Under the pieces are notes generated by a model. The model had not been told where the DNA came from, made no database searches, and saw only the letters and a list, made by a program, of their open reading frames with translations. DNA of 9,214 nt. Source: Halobacteriales archaeon SW_9_67_25 (lineage in GTDB: Archaea; Halobacteriota; Halobacteria; Halobacteriales; Haloarculaceae). This document shows positions 5,801-9,214 of the stretch, piece by piece (the stretch's first letter is position 1; each line of letters starts with the position of its first letter). The stretch lies in NCBI GenBank assembly GCA_003022745.1, contig PXSU01000030.1, positions 1-9,214 on the forward strand, given 5' to 3'. The position numbers were made by a program, and so were the translations under genes.

Positions 5801-6144
5801 CTACCCCTCGCTCCGGATCGTCTCGGCGAGGGCTTCCATCTCCGCCTCGGAGAGGTCCGCCGTCGAGCCGAAAAGCGAGTGGACGGCGCCGGCGCCGTCT
5901 CCCGCAAACCGGGGGATGACGTGGCAGTGAGTGTGTGGTATCTCCTGGCCGGCGGCCTCGCCGTTGTTGAACGCGACGGTCGAGGCGGGCGCGTCGACGG
6001 CTGCTTCGACGGCTCCGACGACGGCCGTGACCGCCCGGAAGAGTCCGCCGGCTACTTCAGGAACGCGATGGCCGTCTCCGACTCGTAGACCGTGTGGCTG
6101 GGCACGTCGCCAGCAACGATGTCACAGAAGAGACAGTCGTCCAT
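5801..6144 (-). pseudogene. HIT-family nucleotide hydrolase gene, broken by internal deletion and frameshift
   Basis: From the ATG at 6144 the first 30 codons are a standard HIT start: CLFCDIVAGDVPSHTVYE, then AIAFLK and an immediate in-frame TAG (6054-6052). A second frame resumes at the same point with AGGLFRAVTAVVGAVEAAVD. It contains VAFNNGEAAGQEIPHTHCHV with the catalytic HxHxH triad, then VIPRF, and ends at the TAG at 5803-5801. What is missing is the family's central strand (the segment around NPxxxGHTLVIPK), about 25-28 residues, so roughly 80 nt appear to be deleted out of frame. Intact members (about 140 residues) hydrolyse nucleoside phosphoramidates or dinucleoside polyphosphates. 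The gene follows sepF by 7 nt and was probably in the same transcript. Ribosomal frameshifting would not restore the missing strand. Sequencing or assembly error is an alternative. Confidence 0.78.
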
Positions 6145-6151
6145 GGGTGCC

Positions 6152-6511
6152 CTACCGCCCGAGACGTTCCCGGCTGATCGAGACGCCAGTCGGCGTGATG
6201 AGCAACTGGTCGTCATCCTTCTGGACGATGTCACCGCCAACCTCGCGGGCGACCTGCTTGAGTTCGTCCGTGATGTGTTCCATCGTCCGGTCCTGCGTGG
6301 TGTGACGGGTGATGTCCGCGACCACGATGTCGCCGTCGTAGACCGCGTCCTTGATCTCGATGACGTCGTTCTTCTCGCCGATGTTCGCGATGCGGACCTG
6401 CGTACCGGCCTCGATCTCCTCGACCTGCAGGTCGCCGGCCTCGAGTTCCACGTAGTCCTCTGTCGCGCGGGTCCCCCCGGAGTCGCCGAAAATCTTGCTC
6501 ATCAGTCCCAT
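6152..6511 (-). CDS. sepF: SepF, FtsZ membrane anchor for cell division
   Basis: A 119-residue protein matching archaeal SepF, which anchors the FtsZ ring to the membrane at mid-cell in haloarchaea that lack FtsA. The N-terminus MGLMSKIFG is a short amphipathic membrane-targeting helix, and a flexible acidic linker follows (about 10-35). The globular SepF domain spans about 36-119 and contains VRIANIGEKNDVIEIKDAVY (39-58), DGDIVVADITR (59-69), MEHITDELKQVAREVGGDI (77-95) and DDQLLITPTGVSISRERL (100-117). The ATG at 6511 is preferred over an in-frame GTG two codons earlier because it places the targeting helix at the terminus and fits the TATA box near 6539. The broken HIT gene follows 7 nt downstream, and a palindromic element ends 68 nt upstream of the start. 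Confidence 0.92.
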   Translation of the reverse strand: MGLMSKIFGDSGGTRATEDYVELEAGDLQVEEIEAGTQVRIANIGEKNDVIEIKDAVYDGDIVVADITRHTTQDRTMEHITDELKQVAREVGGDIVQKDDDQLLITPTGVSISRERLGR

Positions 6512-6535
6512 ACACACACGCCCGGCCGCTGTTCG

Positions 6536-6542
6536 CTTATGC
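6536..6542 (-). promoter_or_regulatory. TATA-like box for sepF
   Basis: Minus strand GCATAAG, centred about 28 nt before the ATG at 6511. It lies between palindromic element copy 2 and sepF, so sepF probably has its own promoter, shielded from PUA-gene read-through. Confidence 0.45.
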
Positions 6543-6579
6543 TTTACGTCAGACGCACCCGCGGCGGGACCGACACTGT

Positions 6580-6666
6580 CTCATAGTGATTGCTGTCGTC
6601 GGTTACCGGCTCGACCGCACGACGTACCGCGGTCGACACGGTACAAAGCGACAGCAATCGCTATCA
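6580..6666 (-). repeat. 87-bp palindromic stem-loop element, copy 2 (after PUA-protein gene)
   Basis: Read on the minus strand, it starts TGATA at the PUA-protein stop (TGA 6666-6664) and ends TATGAG at 6580. On the plus strand the outer arms are ATAGTGATTGCTGTCG (6583-6598) and CGACAGCAATCGCTAT (6649-6664). They pair over 16 bp with one mismatch. Middle arms TACCG (6604-6608) and CGGTA (6639-6643), and inner arms TCGACCGC (6611-6618) and GCGGTCGA (6629-6636), pair perfectly. Internal loops are symmetric (5/5 and 2/2 nt) and the apical loop is 10 nt. No T-run follows. The design, ends and inner-stem core match copy 1 at 5716-5800, but the outer stem differs in sequence. Confidence 0.85.
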
Positions 6667-7143
6667 CACCGAGAGCTCGAAGAGGTCGTCCCCGACGTGG
6701 TGGATCGACTCGACGACCCGGCCCTCCTGGCCGACCATGTCGGACCCCCCGGTCAGCGCGCGGCCGACCGCGAGGAACTTCCCGTGGGTCTCCTCGTCGA
6801 CGACCACCAACTCGCCCTCCGCGATGTCGGGGTCGGCCTCGACGACGCCGGGCCGCATGACGTCTGCGCCGTTGGAGACGAACTCGATGGCGCCGGCGTC
6901 GACCGTGACGACGCGCCGGTCGGGGGAGAGGGCGTTCGCCCCCCGGACCGTGACGAACGGCTCGCCGTCGAGATACAGCACCAGCGGGTCGCCGTCCGCG
7001 AGGACAACCTCCCAGTCGCCGGCCTCCAGTTCGACCGTCTCGAAGGAATCGGCCTCGACGGTGACTCCCAGCGTCGCGGCGAGGGCTTTGCGGATCTCGT
7101 CGGCCGCGTCCGACCGCAGGTGATGGCGCGACTTGATCTCCAT
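6664..7143 (-). CDS. PUA-domain RNA-binding protein (archaeal MCT-1/Tma20-like)
   Basis: A 159-residue protein with the two-part layout of archaeal MCT-1-like proteins: an N-terminal pre-PUA domain (about 1-72, starting MEIKSRHHLRSDAADEIRKA) and a C-terminal PUA domain (about 76-153). The PUA core is clear in VVTVDAGAIEFVSNGADVMR (78-97), RPGVVEADPDIAEGELVVV (97-115) and KFLAVGRALTGGSDM (122-136). The eukaryotic counterparts act in translation initiation and ribosome recycling, and the archaeal proteins are presumed to bind tRNA or rRNA, although their role is not established. The length is normal and the gene looks intact. A TATA-like box at 7166-7174 gives a leaderless message. Its TGA is the first codon-length unit of the downstream palindromic element. 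Confidence 0.87.
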   Translation of the reverse strand: MEIKSRHHLRSDAADEIRKALAATLGVTVEADSFETVELEAGDWEVVLADGDPLVLYLDGEPFVTVRGANALSPDRRVVTVDAGAIEFVSNGADVMRPGVVEADPDIAEGELVVVDEETHGKFLAVGRALTGGSDMVGQEGRVVESIHHVGDDLFELSV

Positions 7144-7165
7144 ACCCCAGCGTCAGGCCCGGACA

Positions 7166-7174
7166 GGATAAACC
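7166..7174 (-). promoter_or_regulatory. TATA-like box for the PUA-protein gene
   Basis: Minus strand GGTTTATCC, centred about 27 nt before the ATG at 7143. It is one of the clearest boxes in the window. Confidence 0.55.
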
Positions 7175-7223
7175 ACTCGCTCGCCGGCCGCGACGCGGCG
7201 TCTGACGGGCGGCCCGACGAAAC

Positions 7224-7232
7224 CTTTCTAAC
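7224..7232 (+). promoter_or_regulatory. TATA-like box for the zinc-finger gene; fixes its start
   Basis: CTTTCTAAC, centred about 27 nt before the ATG at 7255. It supports the short 94-residue product and rejects a long in-frame extension upstream that would run antisense through the PUA gene. Confidence 0.5.
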
Positions 7233-7254
7233 ACCCCCAGCCGTACCGGTCCCC

Positions 7255-7539
7255 ATGTGGAACTCGGGGTCAGAGGGCGTGACCTGCATCGCCTGTGGCG
7301 AGCAACTCCAGCGCTCGCAGGCCCGCGAGTACGACAAGCACGGCGACCGCTGGGAGCGCCGCGACAAGGACTTCGAGTTCCTCTGTAAACCCTGTTACCG
7401 GGAGTGCTGTCACCAGCCCCGCGACGGGCTCGAAGAGACCCTGGTGCGGGCCGACGCCGGCGACGCCGACCGCGAGACGTTCCTCGCGCAGTACCACGAC
7501 GCGATCGAGGCCGGCGAGGAACCCGAACGCGAGCGGTAG
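7255..7539 (+). CDS. Small CxxC zinc-finger protein of unknown function
   Basis: A 94-residue acidic protein with a probable zinc-binding site made of two CxxC knuckles, C11-C14 (TCIACGEQL) and C44-C47 (FLCKPCYRECC), separated by a highly charged 29-residue segment. Two more cysteines (C51, C52) and H53 follow directly. The C-terminal part (about 55-94) is acidic and probably helical (DRETFLAQYHDAIEAGEEPE). Small proteins of this kind are common and mostly uncharacterised in haloarchaea. They may bind nucleic acid or a protein partner. The start is set by the TATA-like box. It stands between the PUA gene (divergent) and the YadGH-like exporter genes, with a gap of 78 nt to the latter, which appear to have their own promoter. 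Confidence 0.75.
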   Translation: MWNSGSEGVTCIACGEQLQRSQAREYDKHGDRWERRDKDFEFLCKPCYRECCHQPRDGLEETLVRADAGDADRETFLAQYHDAIEAGEEPERER

Positions 7540-7562
7540 GGCGGCAAGCGGAGCGGGTGAGC

Positions 7563-7576
7563 CGGTCGCCGGACCG
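7563..7576 (+). terminator. Possible small hairpin after the zinc-finger gene
   Basis: CGGTC and GACCG arms of 5 bp around a 4-nt loop, 23 nt after the stop codon and before the next promoter. Such short GC-rich hairpins arise easily by chance in this DNA. Confidence 0.2.
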
Positions 7577-7586
7577 AGGACGACGC

Positions 7587-7594
7587 GTTTTTCC
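7587..7594 (+). promoter_or_regulatory. TATA-like box for the YadGH-like exporter operon
   Basis: GTTTTTCC, centred about 27 nt before the ATG at 7618. It gives the ATPase-permease pair its own leaderless transcript. Confidence 0.4.
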
Positions 7595-7617
7595 ACGCAG
7601 AGGGCCACGTTCCGACA

Positions 7618-8550
7618 ATGCCGCCCGCCATCGACGCCCGGGAGTTGCGCAAGGCCTACGGCGACATCCGGGCCCTGGACGGGCTCTCTTTCACCGTCGA
7701 GGCCGGGGAGTTTTTCGGCCTGCTCGGCCCCAACGGTGCGGGCAAGACCACTTTCATCAACACGCTGGTCGGCCTCGCCTCCCTCGACGACGGTCGCGCC
7801 GAGGTCTTCGGCCACGACGTCGAGCGGGAGTACCGCCGGGTCCGTGACCGCATCGGCCTGGCCCCCCAGGAGTACAACGTCGACCGTTTCTTTCCCATTC
7901 GGGAGGTCCTGGAACACAAGGCCGGCTACCACGGCTTCGGCCCGGCGGAGGCGAGCGAACGCGCCGACGAGGCGCTCCGTACCGTGGGCATCTACGAGAA
8001 GCGGGACACCCGCTTCGACTGGCTCTCGGGCGGGATGAAACGCCGGTTCATGCTCGCCCGGGCGCTGGTCTCGGACCCCGACCTGCTCATCCTCGACGAA
8101 CCCACGGCGGGCGTGGACGTCCAGTTGCGCCACGACCTCTGGGACGTCATCGAGGGGATGAACCGGGCTGGCACCACCATCCTGCTCACCACCCACTACA
8201 TCGAGGAGGCCGAACGGCTCTGTGACCGCGTCGCCATCGTCGACGAGGGCCGGAAAGTCGAGGTCGCGAGCCCCGACGACCTGACCGCCCGCGGGACCGA
8301 CACCGTCGAGGTGGGCCTGGCGAACCCGCCGTCGAGTCCGCCCCGGCTCGACTCCGACGGCGTACTCGCGACCCGTCTCGAGGACGGGCGCCTGCTCGTG
8401 TCCGTCCGGCAGGCCGGGACCGTCGTGCCCGACCTGCTCCGGGAACTCGACCGGGCCGGCCACGAGGTGACCGACCTCGACATCCGCCGGGCCTCCCTCG
8501 AAGAGGTGTTCGTCGACATGACCAGGACCGAACGGGCGGTGCAGCGATGA
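7618..8550 (+). CDS. ABC transporter ATP-binding protein, YadG/DrrA-like
   Basis: A 310-residue ATPase subunit of an ABC-2 exporter with all canonical motifs: Walker A GPNGAGKTT (37-45), Q-loop glutamine Q84 in LAPQEYNVDRFF (81-92), signature LSGGMKRR (136-143), Walker B LLILDEPTAGVD (156-167) and switch histidine H193 in LTTHYIEEAE (190-199). LSGGMKRR followed by DEPTAGVD, together with APQEYN, is characteristic of the YadG group. A C-terminal domain (about 225-310) ends in the usual RASLEEVFVDMTR. Its stop overlaps the permease start (ATGA, 8547-8550), so the two subunits are co-translated. The substrate is unknown, and drugs, lipids or polysaccharides are all handled by relatives. Unlike the NatA-like ATPase at the left end of the window, its signature and Q-loop are standard, so the two transporters are not recent duplicates. 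Confidence 0.92.
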   Translation: MPPAIDARELRKAYGDIRALDGLSFTVEAGEFFGLLGPNGAGKTTFINTLVGLASLDDGRAEVFGHDVEREYRRVRDRIGLAPQEYNVDRFFPIREVLEHKAGYHGFGPAEASERADEALRTVGIYEKRDTRFDWLSGGMKRRFMLARALVSDPDLLILDEPTAGVDVQLRHDLWDVIEGMNRAGTTILLTTHYIEEAERLCDRVAIVDEGRKVEVASPDDLTARGTDTVEVGLANPPSSPPRLDSDGVLATRLEDGRLLVSVRQAGTVVPDLLRELDRAGHEVTDLDIRRASLEEVFVDMTRTERAVQR

Positions 8551-9214
8551 CGGGCGACCGCCATGCCGATGGTTCCCGTGGTGCTGGAGGCGACACGCGT
8601 ACCGACGGCGGCACTGCCGCAGGTACGACCGACGCCAGCCGCCTCGCCGGGCTCGACCTGACGGGCTTTCTGACGCTGTTGCGCCGCGAGGTGTTGCGCT
8701 ACGTCCGCCGCCCTTCCAACACGTTCGTCCCCCCGATAATAACGAACGTCCTCTACTTCGCCGTCTTCGGGGTCATTCTCGGCGGGCGCATCGACGCCAT
8801 CGCGGGCTTTTCGTACATCGTGTTCATCCTTCCCGGGCTGGTCGTGCTTGGCAGCGTCTCGAACGCCTTCGAGAACGCCTCCTTTTCGATCTTCCACGGG
8901 CGCTGGAACGACTACATCGAGACGGTCGTCACCTCGCCGCTCTCCCATCGGGCGATGGTGCTGGCCTACGTCCTCGCCTCGGCGTTGCGCGGCGTCCTCG
9001 TCGGCACCATCATCGCCGTGGTCGGCGTCCTCTTCATGTGGGGGACCGGAACGGCCCTGACCGTCGCCCGGCCGCTGTATCTGGCCGCGTTCATGCTCGT
9101 CATCACACTGCTCTTTGCGGGCTTTGGCGTCGTGGGCGGCCTCTGGGCGCGCGATTTCGACTACCTGACGGTCCTCAACCAGTTCATCATCCGTCCCCTG
9201 GTGTTTTTCGGCGG
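8547..9214 (+). CDS. ABC-2 type exporter permease, YadH-like (cut by window edge)
   Basis: The first 222 codons of a permease that continues past the right edge. It starts at an ATG overlapping the ATPase stop (ATGA). The first 35 or so residues are a Gly/Asp/Thr-rich, probably disordered extension not expected in bacterial YadH. The family start follows: FLTLLRREVLRYVRRPSNTF (41-60), a cytoplasmic amphipathic helix. Membrane helices are apparent at about 61-80 (VPPIITNVLYFAVFGVILGG), 89-106, 136-164 and 174-198. The ABC-2 conserved loop is between helices 2 and 3 (NAFENASFSIFHGRWNDYIE, 106-125, then TVVTSPLS), where the coupling to the ATPase occurs. No alternative start is available between the ATG and the conserved part. 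Confidence 0.88.
   Translation, partial: MTGDRHADGSRGAGGDTRTDGGTAAGTTDASRLAGLDLTGFLTLLRREVLRYVRRPSNTFVPPIITNVLYFAVFGVILGGRIDAIAGFSYIVFILPGLVVLGSVSNAFENASFSIFHGRWNDYIETVVTSPLSHRAMVLAYVLASALRGVLVGTIIAVVGVLFMWGTGTALTVARPLYLAAFMLVITLLFAGFGVVGGLWARDFDYLTVLNQFIIRPLVFFG

Noticed and set aside
6052..6144. HIT gene rescued by programmed ribosomal frameshifting at the TAG
   Set aside because: A frameshift would join the two halves but not restore the missing central strand of the HIT fold, and no slippery site or pseudoknot is evident.
5716..6666. Palindromic elements as CRISPR repeats
   Set aside because: Only two copies exist, in opposite orientation and about 860 bp apart, with a broken HIT gene and sepF between them instead of spacers, and with divergent outer sequence.
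7270..8463. Long open frame on the minus strand opposite the zinc-finger and YadG-like genes (about 397 codons)
   Set aside because: The plus strand holds clear zinc and ABC motifs across the same bases. The antisense product has no family features and crosses two genes.

Overview
The window looks like chromosomal DNA of a haloarchaeon (class Halobacteria). GC content is very high, with G/C-rich third codon positions. The predicted proteins are rich in Asp and Glu. Several genes belong to families typical of archaea or haloarchaea: SepF, a PUA-domain protein, a ROK glucokinase, a haloarchaeal-type UspA and a small CxxC zinc protein. Most genes have a TATA-like box centred about 26-28 nt before the start codon, as expected for leaderless transcripts, and this decided several starts. 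I cannot assign a genus. No rRNA, tRNA, CRISPR array or intact mobile element is visible.

Layout. Positions 1-1134 (minus) hold an ABC-2 type exporter pair: the ATPase, then the start of its permease (cut by the left edge), joined by a 1-nt stop/start overlap. Divergent from it is a SRPBCC/START-like protein (1209-1637, plus). An AT-richer spacer with no convincing gene follows (1638-1873), then a four-helix membrane protein (1874-2308, minus). A ROK sugar kinase (2452-3414, plus) converges on a universal stress protein (3427-3885, minus). A MinD/ParA-like gene (3955-4582, minus) is broken by an internal deletion with a frameshift. A nitrilase (4660-5718, plus) diverges from it. A HIT-family hydrolase gene (5801-6144, minus), also broken by an internal deletion, lies 7 nt downstream of the FtsZ anchor gene sepF (6152-6511, minus). 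A PUA-domain RNA-binding protein (6664-7143, minus) and a zinc-finger protein (7255-7539, plus) come next. The right end is a second, YadGH-like ABC-2 exporter (ATPase 7618-8550; permease 8547 to the edge).

The most interesting signal is a pair of 85-87 bp palindromic elements, at 5716-5800 (read on plus) and 6580-6666 (read on minus). Both begin TGATA, both end TATGAG, and in both the first TGA is the stop codon of the preceding gene (nitrilase; PUA protein). Both fold as three nested stems. The outer stems differ in sequence but each pairs with itself, and the inner stems share a core (TCGACCCC/GGGGTCGA versus TCGACCGC/GCGGTCGA) with a compensatory base change. They look like two members of one structured repeat family, acting as terminators, small RNAs or miniature mobile elements. 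The second notable pattern is that the genes on both sides of the nitrilase carry internal, out-of-frame deletions.
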